Of a DNA stretch of 64,000 nt, positions 33,631-45,042 are shown in pieces. The notes under the pieces were generated by a model. That model had not been told where the DNA came from. It saw nothing but the letters and a program-made list of their open reading frames with translations, and searched no databases. The stretch comes from Phaseolus vulgaris (lineage: Eukaryota; Streptophyta; Magnoliopsida; Fabales; Fabaceae), in contig NW_027174144.1 in assembly GCF_000499845.2 (NCBI RefSeq), positions 17,976 to 81,975 of the forward strand, given 5' to 3'. A program made the position numbers and the translations under genes. The first letter of the stretch is position 1; each line of letters starts with the position of its first letter.

Positions 33631-33818
33631 TGTTAGATATTATTAGATATTATTATATATAATTAGATATTATTTGATATTATGATATATTATAGATATT
33701 GTTAGATATCTCATATTTATGTAATGGGCTTAGCCCATATGTTTCTTTTCCTATATAAACATAACCCTATGTGTTCAATATACACAAGGGGATTTACCCT
33801 ATTCTTTCTTTTCCTTTA
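33631..33818 (+). repeat. Element H 5' LTR
   Basis: It begins TGTTAGATATTATTAG and carries many TTAGATATTAT repeats. A TATA-like CTATATAAAC is near 33753. The end is placed just before TATGGTATCTAGAGC. The other LTR is not in the window, so the right border is approximate (within 5 bp). Confidence 0.75.
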
Positions 33819-33820
33819 TA

Positions 33821-34147
33821 TGGTATCTAGAGCATAAGGTTAGGGTTTAGGGTTTAGGGTTCAATTTTTATTGGTGAACCCACTATTCACTGGAATTTTC
33901 CAGCCACTGCTACCATTACCTCGTCGGAGCAGCTGCCGGACCCTCGCAGGAGTTGTCGCCAGAATCTCGCCGGAGCCGCCATCGAAATCTCGCCGGAGCC
34001 GTCGTCGGAATCTCGCCGGAATCTCGTCGGAGTCGACGCCAGAGCCGTCGCCGGAATCTCGTCGGAGCCTCCCTGGAGACGCTGCCGGAGCCTTCATCTT
34101 TGTTGCTGCCACCAATTAACCGGTGACTGAATTTGTCCTTATCTTTT
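33821..34147 (+). other. Element H primer binding site and leader
   Basis: TGGTATCTAGAGC (33821-33833) is close to the plant initiator-Met primer site TGGTATCAGAGC. The leader then has three telomere-like units (33839-33862) and an imperfect array of TCGCCGGAATC/TCGCCGGAGCC units (33950-34080). No protein here is convincing. Confidence 0.75.
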
Positions 34148-36782
34148 ATGGCTTCTTTCGCTTCCGCTACCACTATGGCTTTTTCTGCTGCCACTGCCAC
34201 TATGGCTTCTTCCGCTGCCGCTACCACTGTGGCTTCTTCCGTAGTCATTATGCCGAATTCATCTATTTATACTAATTATGTCAATGTTCATCTTTCCATT
34301 GACAAATTGGATGGAACCAATTATGACACTTGGGCATTAGATATTAAATTATGGCTGAAGAGTCAAGGTTATGTTGATCATCTTACTCATCCTACTCTTG
34401 CTGAAAATGAGGTTTTCCATTGGTTGAAAATTGATGCTCAATTATGCATTGTTATCAAATAGACCATTCACTCATCTTTAAAACAAATTTTTCGTACCTA
34501 TGAGACATGTTCAGAAGTTTGGGAACAAGCAAAATTATTATACACCAATGATACTCAGCGTCTTTATGGTGTGTGTCAAAATCTTCTCACAATTGTTGCT
34601 CCCAAACGTCTTGATGGTACAATGGCAGAATATCTCGGTAAACTTCATGCTCTTCATCATGATTTTAATGAGTTATTACCTCCTGCCTCTACTCCTTCTC
34701 AAGAACTAGAACAAAGATCCAAGTTCTTCATGTTATAGGGTTTACATGGCCTTCCTGATGATTATTCTCACGTTCGTAATCAAATTTTGGGATCTCCTAT
34801 TGTGCCCAATTTTACTTCCACTTGTTCTACCCTTTTGCGCGTGCCAGGTAAACACACCACTGATATAACGTCTCATGTTGATGACTCTTCTGCTTTAGTC
34901 TCTCAGCATAATGATCGTACTCGCCCTCACAAGCCGGGCAAAGGGCGTCACGAGTGTGACCATTGTGGCAAACTTGGCCACAAAATTGACAGATGTTATG
35001 CCTTACATGGTCGTCCTCCTAGATCTGTTGCGGTTGCTCAAATTGCCCCTGTGCAACCTTCTACCATGGACCATACTTCAATTGATACCCCAGGCCACCC
35101 TGCTATTTTCAATGAATTTCTTAAAGGGTATGAGGATCGTCAAAACCTTAGTTCCACGGCTTCTGTTGCACATTCAGGTACATCTTTTGTTGGCCTCACT
35201 CACTCCACTTTCCATGGCCCTTGGGTTCTAGATTCAGGTGCCACTGATCACATTATTGGTAATAAATCTTTTTTCTCTTCCCTATCTACTACGGGATATT
35301 TACCTTCGGTTACCATGGCCAATGGATATAGGGTACCATCACATGGTGTTGGTACTATTAATCATTTTTCTTCTTTATCTATTGATAATGTTCTTTATGT
35401 CCCTGGGTCTCCATTTAACTTATTATCCATTAGTCGTCTCACTTGTTCCCTTGATTGTGTTATTTCTTTTACCAAAGATTTTGTTACTTTACAGGACCGG
35501 AGCTCGGGACGGATGATTGGCACCGGATGTGAGTCTCATGGACTTGATCAACTACAGATCTTTGCACATGTTGGGGCAATTATGGATTCTCCATCTCTCA
35601 TTCATGCTCGGTTGGGTCATCCTAGTCTTGCCAAGATGCAGCAGCTTGTTCCAAGTTTGTCTAATGTGTCTACTTTATCGTGTGAGTCGTGTCAGTTAGG
35701 GAAGCACATCCGTAGTTCTTTTCCTAGTAGTGTCGCACAACGTTCTTCATCTCCTTTTGCCTTAGTTCACTCTGACATTTGGGGACCAAGTCGTATTAAG
35801 TCTAATTTAGGATTTCAGTATTTTGTTACTTTTGTTGATGATTATTCAAGATGTACTTGGGTTTTTTTAATGAAAAATCGTTCTGAGTTGTTTTCTATAT
35901 TTCAAATATTTTACAATGAAATTAAAAATCAATTTGGAATTTCCATCCAAATATTGCGCAGTGATAATGGACGTGAGTATCTTTCTCATTCTTTTAAAAA
36001 TTTTATGGCTTCTCATGGTATTCTTCATCAAACGTCATGTGCTTATACATCTCAACAAAATGGGGTAGCTGAGCGCAAGAATACACATGTTGTTGAAACA
36101 ACTCGTACTATTTTACTCCATGGTGATGTTCCTCAGCGTTTTTGGGGTGATGTTGTTCTTAGTGCATGTTATCTCATTAATCGCATGCCATCTTCAGTTT
36201 TAGATAACAAAATTCCTCATTCTCTTTTATTTCCACATGACCCTCTCCACTCTTTACCTTCCAAAGTTTTTGGGTCCACATGTTTTGTTCATAATTTTAG
36301 TCCTGGTCTTGATAAATTATCTCCTAAGTCACACAAATGTGTCTTTTTAGGATTCACTAGATCACAAAAAGGATATAAATGTTTCTCACCGTCTTTAAAC
36401 TGTTATTTTATTTCAGCAGATGTCACCTTCAGTGAATCTTCCCTTTACTTTAAGTCTTGTCTTTCTCCTTCAATTTCTTCATCTAATCAAGTTAATATTC
36501 CTCTTGTTGTGCCTAGTGCACCTAACAATTCACCACCGCCACCAACTCTTCAGGTGTATATTCGTCGTCAAACATCTCATCGTCCATCAGCAGACTCTAT
36601 TCCGGTGCCAACACCTCATCCCCCTCCGGCTCCTAGTTGAACCTACGACTATTGAACCTGATCTTCCTATTGCTATCCGTAAAGGTATACGTTCTACTCG
36701 TAATCCCTCTCCACATTATACTGCTTTGAGTTATCATAGACTATCTCAACCCTTTTATACCTGCCTTTCTTCTATTTCTTTT
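34148..36782 (+). pseudogene. gag-pol: Element H Copia gag-protease-integrase
   Basis: The ATG at 34148 begins a frame with a UBN2-like gag (KLDGTNYDTWALDIKLWL), a zinc knuckle CDHCGKLGHKIDRC (about 34957), protease DSGATDHI (about 35231) and a pre-integrase domain (HARLGHPSLAKM). An rve integrase follows (HSDIWGPSR, SDNGREYLS, TSQQNGVAERKN), with the tail CVFLGFTRSQKGYKCF. In-frame TAG codons lie at 34460-34462 and 34736-34738. A frameshift near 36635-36645 moves the pre-RT linker (IRKGIRSTRNP, SYHRLS) to another frame. The family 2 LTR then ends it at 36782. Confidence 0.92.
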
Positions 36783-37941
36783 TGATCTGATCGGTCATCG
36801 GTAGTCGATGATGTCAGCAGCAGAGGACCACGTGGACCACTCGCAGGGTGACACGTGGTGACAGAGAGATCAGGGAGACGATCGCCAAGAGTGGTGATCG
36901 GGGGGTCCGTAACCAAGTGACTACCGACAGATCAGGCGGCAGAGAGGTCAGGGGACAGATCACCCAGAACGGTGATCTGTGGTCAGTAACCGAGTGGCCA
37001 CCAACAAACCAGTTCCCATACGAGAGAAGCAATAGAGCACTGATCAGTCATCGGGGTCTCATGTTACACGCAGTTAAACTGGGACTGAGGTTCCCAGCGA
37101 GAGCGTTACACATGGACCTCGCATGAGCACATCTCAGGGAATCATGCACGAGAGTGGCCTGAGGGAACTAGTAAACCAGTCAGTGATTGGTGATTCGCTC
37201 AACCCATTACGTGCGTGACACCGTGAAGGGTAAGCCGTTTACGCAGAGAGCAACGTTTGGTGAGTGTGCCTAGACCAGCCACACCTGGCGTCCTCCTAAG
37301 AGTATGCGATTTACCCAGATGGGAGAAATATCCTAAGTTACTCCGCAAGGGCGTAACTTAGGCACATAAAGAGAAGCGCTAGAGCCCTTCCAGTAAGTGA
37401 CACGTGTGTGGTTAGGTGTGAGTTGCAGGCCTCCACGTGTCATCATCTGAGAGGGGTGCAGACCAGATAAAAGTGCACTCCGTACCACTAAGGGTACAGA
37501 CAGGCGCAGCCAAGCGCAGAGACGCGCAGACACGCACAGACTCTCACGCTCTCACTCTACTGATTCTAGAGGTACGATGTCGCAGAAAAGCATAACAGGG
37601 TTCTGACACATGCCAGAAAGCATAACAGAATTCTGTTAGGCCCAGATACAGAGGGGGACATAAAATAGAATCAGGGAGAGATTGAGGGGAGGGGATACGA
37701 AAAATAGAGAGCAAGAGTTTTTCACACACACTACTAGTTTTTCTCATTTGGTGGTTCTGTGGTCTAACTTGATCGTTGGAGTGCAAACGGCCGCTAGAGG
37801 CGCCGTCTGTGTGTTTTGCAGGTCACGTTTGGAGATTCAAGAGAAGGTTCTGAGGGTGATTTTGCAGAGAACGCAGTCGCGTAGACGGGACAGAGAGAGC
37901 TACGAAGCGATTCCTCCACGTTCGAGTTGCCGGCAGGATCA
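36783..37941 (+). repeat. Element C/J 5' LTR (family 2)
   Basis: The LTR is 1159 bp, from TGATCTGATCGGTC to GCCGGCAGGATCA. It is an inverted match to the E LTRs. It contains several CACGTG boxes (for example near 36829, 36855, 37400 and 37434) and a possible TATA (GATAAAAGTG near 37468). The U5 block with CGGCCGCTAGAGGCGCC lies at 37769-37822. Confidence 0.92.
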
Positions 37942-38039
37942 TTTGGCACCCACCGTGGGGCCCGAGTGAATCGTGGTCCCATATACACCACAGTTTTTGA
38001 AGCTTACCAAGGTTTTACCAAGTTCTTTGCTAGGGAAAG
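37942..38039 (+). other. Element C/J primer binding site and leader
   Basis: TGGCACCCACCGTGGGGCC (37944-37962) follows the LTR by two bases. The short leader leads to the gag ATG at 38040. Confidence 0.78.
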
Positions 38040-40246
38040 ATGCCAAGAAACAGACAACCATCACCTGCGCCATCTGCTGACGAAGGAGTTGTGACAATGG
38101 CGTAGGTCCTAGAGCTGGTGCGCACGCTGCAGGATAACGCCGCAGCGTCAAAAGCTGAACAAGAAAGGATGCAGACGGAGTTGGCCGCGTCACAAAGCAG
38201 GAACGACGAGCTGAATCGCGTCAATGAAGAGTTGAGGAGGACGTTGCAGGCGCAGAGGGAACACGTGGTTGACGAAAGGATGTCTAGGCAGCCGTCACCT
38301 CCAAGAGCGTTCCCCATGCCATTCTCCCCTGAAATCATGGGAACCATGGTGCCTCCCAACCTGGTGGGGGTGAAGGCGTCGTTCAAGGGGGTAGAAGACC
38401 CGGAGGCGCATCTGACGGCGTTCCACACCCAGATGATGTTGTCTGGGGGCTCAGACGCTGTGTACTGCAAAATGTTCATGAGCACGCTAAGCGGAATCGC
38501 CATGGAGTGGTTCGTGAGCTTACCAGAAGGGCATATCACGTCTTTCTCTCAGTTTTCAAAGCTCTTCACTGAGCAATACATTGTCAACAAAGCACCTGCA
38601 GTGGTGTCATACGATTTGTTCGACGTGCGTCAGTACCAAGGCGAGTCGCTGAAGGACTACCTCAACCGCTTTGGAGCACAAGTGGTTAGACTGCCCAACA
38701 AAGATGAAGATATGCTGGTGCACGCGTTTAAGAAGGGAGTGTTGCCTGGCCCCTTCAGCGAGTCTCTCATCAGGAGCCATCCCAGCACCTTTGCAGAGAT
38801 CCGACGACGCGCGGTGGCGCACATAGTGGCAGAAACAGAGGTTTCTGAGAAAAGAGGAAGTGCTGCACCACCAAGACCGCGTGGAGGGCAAGGGAAACCG
38901 CAGCAAGCAAGGGTGCATGAGGCCAAGGAGGGGAAAAAGGTGCGGGAAAAACCTCGTCCCTATGCACCAGGCAAAGATCAGAGCAGGGGGCGTGCAAGGG
39001 AGAATAACGCACCCCCAAGATACAATTTCATGGTGGGATTGGCGGATCTCATCGCCCTTCCTGCTGTAGCAGCAAGACTACGCGTACCGGAGAAGACTGA
39101 TAAGGTACTTGGTAGAAAGAAGAATGAGTGGTGTGAGTTTCACCAGGCCTTTGGCCACACACTTCACTCCTGTTTGGCGTTGGGACACCAACTGGCAGAG
39201 TTGGTGAAGTCTGGGTTCCTAGCAGATTACCTGCGTGAGCCGCAGGGTGATCGCGCATCGGGATCTCAAGCTGGAGAACAGCAGGATGAAGTCCCTGTGC
39301 ACGGGGAAGTGCAAACAATCGCGGGAGGCTTCTCTGGTGGGGGATGCACAGCGTCACAGAGAAGGAGGTACACCCGGTCGGTTATGGCGGTAGACGCAGT
39401 AAATGAGAGCCATTACCCTGAAGTAGATATTGTCTTCAGGAAAGCTGATCTACGGGACGTTGTCCCGCACGACAACGACCCTGTGGTCATCTCCCTCATC
39501 ACGGCTGGAAGACGAGTGCACCGAGTGCTCGTAGATCAAGGAAGCTCGGCAGACGTCATGTTCTGGCCGACGTTTAACAAGTTGCAGTTGTCCCCTGATC
39601 AACTGAAGCCGTATACCGGGTGTCTTTACGGCTTTGCAGGAGATCAGGTAGAAGTGCGGGGATACATTGAGCTGAGGACAACGTTCACTGATGGGACGAC
39701 AGCCCGCACCGAAAGGATAAAGTACTTGGTGGTGAATGCCCCTTCTGCGTACAACATCTTGTTGGGGAGGCCAACACTCAATAGGTTGGGCGCAATACCA
39801 TCGACGAGGCACATGAAGTTGAAGCTGCCGTCGATGGAGGGGACCGTAATAACCATTAAGTCGGATCAGGCTGAGGCTAGACGCTGTTATGAGAACAGCC
39901 TGAAGCAGAAGAGAAGTGTATGTCACGTCACCACGACACCACCACCAGGTGTGCGCGAAGAGCGATCGGTGGTTAGGGAGACACAGGGCGCTCAGAGGAT
40001 GGAGAACGCTGCGGTGGGGGGCTCCCAGGTAGCCCAAGTTGAAGAAGAAGAGGAAGGCGCGATCGCTCCTCGCGAGTCAGGGATCGCGAGGGCGGTCATC
40101 GCCAGCGAGAGAAGGCCCCACCCAGCTGAAGGATGGGTCGAAGTGGACATCAGGGGGAAAAAGTTCAAATTGGGGGGATCCCTCGTTGAAGAAGAGCGAA
40201 AGCTGATCGTTGGTGTGATCGAAAAGCACATGGGTGCCTTTGTATG
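38040..40246 (+). pseudogene. gag-pol: Element C/J gag-protease, truncated before RT
   Basis: The ATG at 38040 is followed after 21 codons by TAG (38103-38105), where E has CAG (TMAQVLE). Downstream the frame is open: gag (GSDAVYCKMFMSTLSGIAME, YQGESLKDYLNRFGAQVVRL), finger-like CEFHQAFGHTLHSC and protease VLVDQGSSADVMFW. It ends LIVGVIEKHMGAF. The following RT (AWSASDMPGID in E) is gone, and a stop comes at 40248-40250 after the junction. Confidence 0.9.
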
Positions 40247-43200
40247 CTGAAGGGCAGGGGCCAAGGACGCTCGCAACTAGCATGCCGGGAATACAATCGC
40301 CCGCCTAAGCACAAGTTTGTCATGAGATTGGCGGACCTGATCGCCATTCCCAATATATCCGCTAGGCTGAAGGCGCCTGAGAAGGTGGGCGACAAGGTGC
40401 TGGGACCAAAGCCAGACGCCTGGTGTGAGTTTCACCAGGGCTTTGGCCACACCGTGGATTCGTGTTTGGCTTTAGGATACCAGCTCGACGATCTGGTTAA
40501 GAGCGGGTTCCTAAATGACTATTTGTTGGATAGGAGGACGGGGGCGCGTCGAGCTCCCAGCCTGCAGGTGCTGAGGCTCAGCAGCACGAGATGCCTACAC
40601 ACGGGGAAATCCACACCATTGCAGGAGGTTTCTCAAGTGGTGGATGCACCGCATCACAAAGGAAGAGGTATGCCAGGTCTGTGATGATGGTGGATATGTT
40701 TGAAGACCACTCGCCGGATGTGGACATTACGTTCACCAAGCAGGATCTTCGGGACGTTGTGCCTCATGACAACGATCCCATAGTCATCTCGTTGATCACA
40801 GCAGGAAGAAAGGTTCACAGGGTTCTGGTGGACCAAGGAAGCTCGGCAGACGTGATGTTCTGGCTGACTTTCACGCAGCTGGAGTTGCCCCTTGACCAGT
40901 TGAGGCCCTATGGAGGGTGTTTGTATGGTTTTGCTGGTGACCAGGTAGAGGTCAGGGGGTACATAGAGTTGAGGACTACGTTTACAGACGAGGCGGGTTC
41001 GAGAACGGAGAAAATCAAATACCTCGTTGTAAACGCTCCTTCAGCATACAACATTCTGTTGGGAAGGCCCACGCTCAACAGAATAGGCGCCATACCATCA
41101 ACCCGGCACATGAAGGTGAAGTTGCCGTCTATGGAGGGGGTGGTGATCACCATCAAATCCGACCAGAAAGAAGCAAAGAAGTGCTATGAGAATAGCCTGA
41201 AAAACAAAAGCTCTGTGAGTTATGTGACAACCACCCCGCCTCCTGGCGTGAAGCCCAGATCGACGGTGATAGAAGAGACCGCCGGAAGAGACGTGGAGAT
41301 GGTGGATGCTGAGCTGAAGGAGGGGAACGCTGGTCTGGAAGAAGAGGAGGCAAGGAATCGCCCTGAGGAAGCGAGGGAGCTGGGAATCGCCAGGGCGGTG
41401 ATCGCCAGAGAAACCAGGCCAAAACCCGTCGAGCAGTGGCTCGAGAGAGAGATCGGGGGAAAGATCTTCAAGCTGGGAAGATCCCTGGAGGTTGAGCTCC
41501 AGGACCAGATCGCCAAGGTGATAGAACGGCATCTGGATGCATTTGCATGGTCCGCCTCGGACATGCCCGGGATCGATCCCGACTTCTTGTGTCATCATTT
41601 GGCGATGGACAACTTGGTGAGGCCAGTGCGAAAGAAGAGAAGGAAGTTCAATGAAGAGAGGAGGCAGGCGATCAGGGACGAAACGCAGAAACTCCTTGCT
41701 GCAGGCCATATCAGGGAGGTGCAGTACCCTGACTGGCTGGCCAATGTCGTACTGGTAAAGAAGAGCAACGGGAAATGGCGCATGTGCGTCGATTTCACCG
41801 ATTTGAATAAGGCTTGCCCAAAGGACTCGTATCCTTTACCAAGCATAGACGCCCTGGTGGACAGTGCTGCAGGGTGTAAGTTGCTGAGCTTTCTGGATGC
41901 CTTCTCGGGGTATAACCAGATCAAGATGCATCCCATGGATGAAGAGAAGACTGCCTTCATGACCGAGAGATCGTGCTACTACTACAAGGTGATACCAGAG
42001 GTTGATGGATCGAGTACTTGCACCGATGTTGGGAAGGAATGTGCAAGCTTACGTAGAGGACATGGTCGTGACCTCGCCAGAGAAAAGCAAGCATGTTGCA
42101 GACTTGGAGGAATTGTTCACGACGATCGCCAAGTTCAGGTTGAAGCTGAATCCAGAGAAATGCATCTTTGGCGTGGAGGCTGGGAAGTTCTTGGGTTTCC
42201 TCTTAACTGAGAGAGGAATAGAAGCCAACCCTGATAAATGTGCCGCCATCTTGGCGATGAGGAGCCCAGCCACTGTGAAGGAAGTACGGCAGCTTACAGG
42301 TCGGATGGCCGCCCTATCTCGCTTCGTGTCGGGTAGCGGAGAGAAGGGTCATCCATACTTTCAGTGCTTAAGGCGGAATAACAAGTTTGCCTGGACGAAG
42401 GAGTGTGAGGAAGCCTTCGTAAAGCTGAAGGAGTATCTGGCGAGCCCGCCGGTTTTGTGCAAACCGCTGATGGGAACCCCTCTCAGGTTGTATTTTGCTG
42501 TAACTGAGAGGGCGGTAAGTGCGGTGCTCGCCCAGGACCAAGATCAGGCTCAAAAGCCTATTTATTTTGTTAGTAAGGTGTTGCAGGGCCCGGAGGTAAG
42601 ATATCAGGCCCTGGAGAAGGCTGCGCTGGCTGTGGTATTTTCGGCGAGGAGGTTGCGCCACTATTTCCATAGCTTCACGATACTGGTGATGACCGACTTG
42701 CCCATCCAGAAGGTCTTGAAGAAGCCCGATGTTGCGGGAAGGATGGTGAAGTGGGCAGTGGAGCTGTCAGAGTTTGATATTAAGTATGAGCCCCGAGGCC
42801 CGATCAAGGACAGATCTTCGCAGACTTCGTGGTCGAGCTCTCGTCTGAAGCGACACGAGTTGAAGGGGATGACTTCCGATGGGTACTCTCAGTGGATGGA
42901 TCGTCGAACCAGCAGGGTAGCGGTGCTGGAGTCATCTTGGAGGGACCCAACGGTGTGCTGATCGAACAGTCCTTGAGGTTTGCCTTCAAGGCCAGCAATA
43001 ATCAAGCAGAATACGAGGCGCTGATTGCCGGTATCTTGCTGGCTAAGGAGATGGGAGCTAGGGTGCTGATGGCTAAGAGTGACTCGCTGCTGGTCACGGG
43101 GCAAGTAACAGGCGAGTTCCAGGCTAAGGATCCACAAATGGCGGCTTACCTGGAGTATGTACAGGAATTGAAGAGTTCCTTTGCCTCCTTTGAAGTGGTG

Positions 43201-44706
43201 CATGTGCCCAGGGAGCAGAATGCCCGAGCTGACTTGCTAGCTAAGCTCGCCAGTTCAGGCAAGGGGGGTAGGCAGAGGACGGTGATTCAAGAAACTCTGA
43301 AGACGCCGAGAGCATTTGTAGCAGACCACCTGGTTCTTCAGATAAGCAAGTCGACGGAGAGAGCGGCGAGAAGTCATAGGTCCCTGACTCAAGAGACCTT
43401 GAGATCGCCGAGAATAAGAGCATGTCGGGGGGAGAGGGTAAACATGACGCAGGTCTGCGCTACGCATGAGCCAGACACCTGGGTAACACAGTATAAGCGG
43501 TGCCTAGCAGATGGCCTTCTCCCGCTGGATCCGACAGAGGCTAGGAAGAAAAAGAAGAATTCTAGCAAGTACACAATGATTGATGGCGATCTGTACAGGT
43601 TTGGGTTCACTCACCCACTCCTGGAATGTGATCATGGCGAGAAATGCACGAGAATTATGGCAGAGCTCCATGAAGGGATATGCGGAAGCCACGTCGGGGG
43701 TCGAGCTCTGGCCGCAAGGACTCTCCGTGCAGGCTACTACTGGCCAACGATGAGAGAAGATTGCAAGAGGTATGCGCACTGTTGCAGACAATGCCAACAG
43801 CACGCCGATTGGCACAAGGCGCCTCCTGAGGAGTTGAAGTCGATTTACAGCCCTTGGCCGTTTCACACATGGGGAATCGACATCCTGGGACCATTCCCGC
43901 TGGCGATCAGGCAGATGAAGTACTTGGTGGTGGCGATTGAGTATTTCACCAAGTGGATCGAAGCAGAACCAGTGGCCCAGATCACCGCACACAAGGTTGA
44001 GGGTTTTGTGTGGAAGAACATTGTGTGCCGGTTTGGTGTGCCCAAGCGCCTGGTGTCGGACAATGGGACTCAGTTTGCAAGTCACCTGTTGAAGAAGCTG
44101 TGCGAAGAGGTGGGAATTCAGCAAGTGTTTGCATCCGTCGAGCACCCTCAGACGAATGGCCAAGTAGAGTCAGCCAATCGGGTGTTGCTGAGAGGGTTGA
44201 AGAGAAGGCTAGAGAAAGCCAAGGGAAGCTGGGCTGAGGAGGTACCCCGTATAGTTTGGGCATACCACACCACCGAGCAGTCAGGAACCCATGAGACCCC
44301 ATTCAGCTTGGTCTATGGGTGCGACGCAATGATTCCAGTGGAGATCCAGGAGAGCTCGCCGAGATTCCAGAACTTCGTGGAGGAAGACTCGAATGAAGAG
44401 AGAAGGTTGAACCTGGATCTACTGGATGAGGTCAGGGAAGAGGCGAGATTGAAAGCTGAGGCGGTGAAGAGAAGGATTGAACGAAGATATAACTCGAAGG
44501 TGATGCCAAGACAATTCAGAGAAGGCGACCTGGTGATGAGGAAAGCCCACCAGTACGAGATGGAGAATAAGCTGTCGCCTAAGTGGACGGGACCGTTCAG
44601 AATAACCGAGGCGCTCGGGAACGGCGCCTACCGCTTAGAGACATTGGAAGGAGGGGCGATTCCTCGCACCTGGAACGCCACACACCTCAAGTTATATTAC
44701 AGTTAA
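40247..44706 (+). pseudogene. pol: Element D/I gag (part)-pol with three frame breaks and a YVED site
   Basis: The parts are a gag tail with CEFHQGFGHTVDSC (to about 40540), protease VLVDQGSSADVMFW, RT, both RNase H domains, and an integrase intact from zinc finger to C-terminus (GIDILGPFP, SDNGTQFAS, NGQVESANR). Breaks: a one-base deletion in a G run near 40540; a 32-base deletion at about 41998, between two CCA triplets, which removes FGLKNAGATYQ; and a one-base deletion near 42810 before the archaeal RNase H. The RT catalytic site reads AYVEDMVV (42051-42068) instead of YVDD. From 42829 to 44706 the frame is open. Confidence 0.92.
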
Positions 44707-44767
44707 GAACGTTGTAAGTAAGACAAACGCGAAGTTATACTACAATGTCTCTGTTAAAACAGTTTGA

Positions 44768-44814
44768 AGGGGGCACTCTTTTTTCCCTAAGGAGGGTTTT
44801 TAATGAGGCCACCC
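44768..44814 (+). other. Conserved post-pol block of D/I
   Basis: It has the same sequence as in B (GGGGGCACTCTTTTTTCCCT and on), about 60 bases after the pol stop. Confidence 0.8.
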
Positions 44815-44949
44815 AATAAAGAAGAGTTTTCGAAGTTTAAGGTGTTTAGATTGCATGCTTGTTGTTTTCCAAAAGTTTTGAAGAAAGACCTTGTCACTTA
44901 TATGTGATTTAAGGCAAGATAAAGATATATTGCATGCTAAAAAAGTTTC

Positions 44950-45042
44950 TAAGTCCTCATCGTCTTTCGGCGATCGGAGGCATCAGTTAAAGTTAAAGTC
45001 CTCATTGTCTTTCGGCGATCGGAGGCATCAGTTAAAGTTAAA
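44950..45042 (+). repeat. Minisatellite remnant of D/I
   Basis: Two 45-bp units carry CGTCTTTCGGCGATCGGAGG, matching the 47-bp class of B. The array is cut at 45042 by the truncated LTR of E. Confidence 0.8.

Larger units (their letters stand above)
33631..36782 (+). mobile_element. Element H: Ty1/Copia retrotransposon, 5' part
   Basis: It has a short LTR, a Met-type primer site, and gag-protease-integrase, and is cut just before RT at 36782 by a family 2 LTR. It is inserted in the RT of the older Copia remnant. The rest of H would lie right of the window. Confidence 0.9.
36783..40246 (+). mobile_element. Element C/J, left segment: family 2 Tat element (5' LTR and gag-protease)
   Basis: The 5' LTR, PBS and gag-protease match element E. 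Homology stops at about 40246, just before the RT. There the sequence jumps into the gag of a family 1 element. The right part of the same element is best explained by 61456-64000, which has the same family and orientation and starts within the spacer. RT to integrase is missing. Confidence 0.85.
40247..45042 (+). mobile_element. Element D/I, left segment: family 1 Tat element (pol), 5' end deleted
   Basis: It begins inside gag (GRGQGRS...CREYNRPPKHKF) and continues through pol and the post-pol block into the minisatellite, where E is joined at 45042/45043. Its 5' LTR and gag start are missing, removed together with the pol of C/J. The right part is 58084-61455. Confidence 0.85.

Noticed and set aside
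37944..37962. Assigning the Tat primer site to a particular tRNA
   Set aside because: The block is clear by position, but I could not match it reliably to a given tRNA 3' end without a tRNA set.
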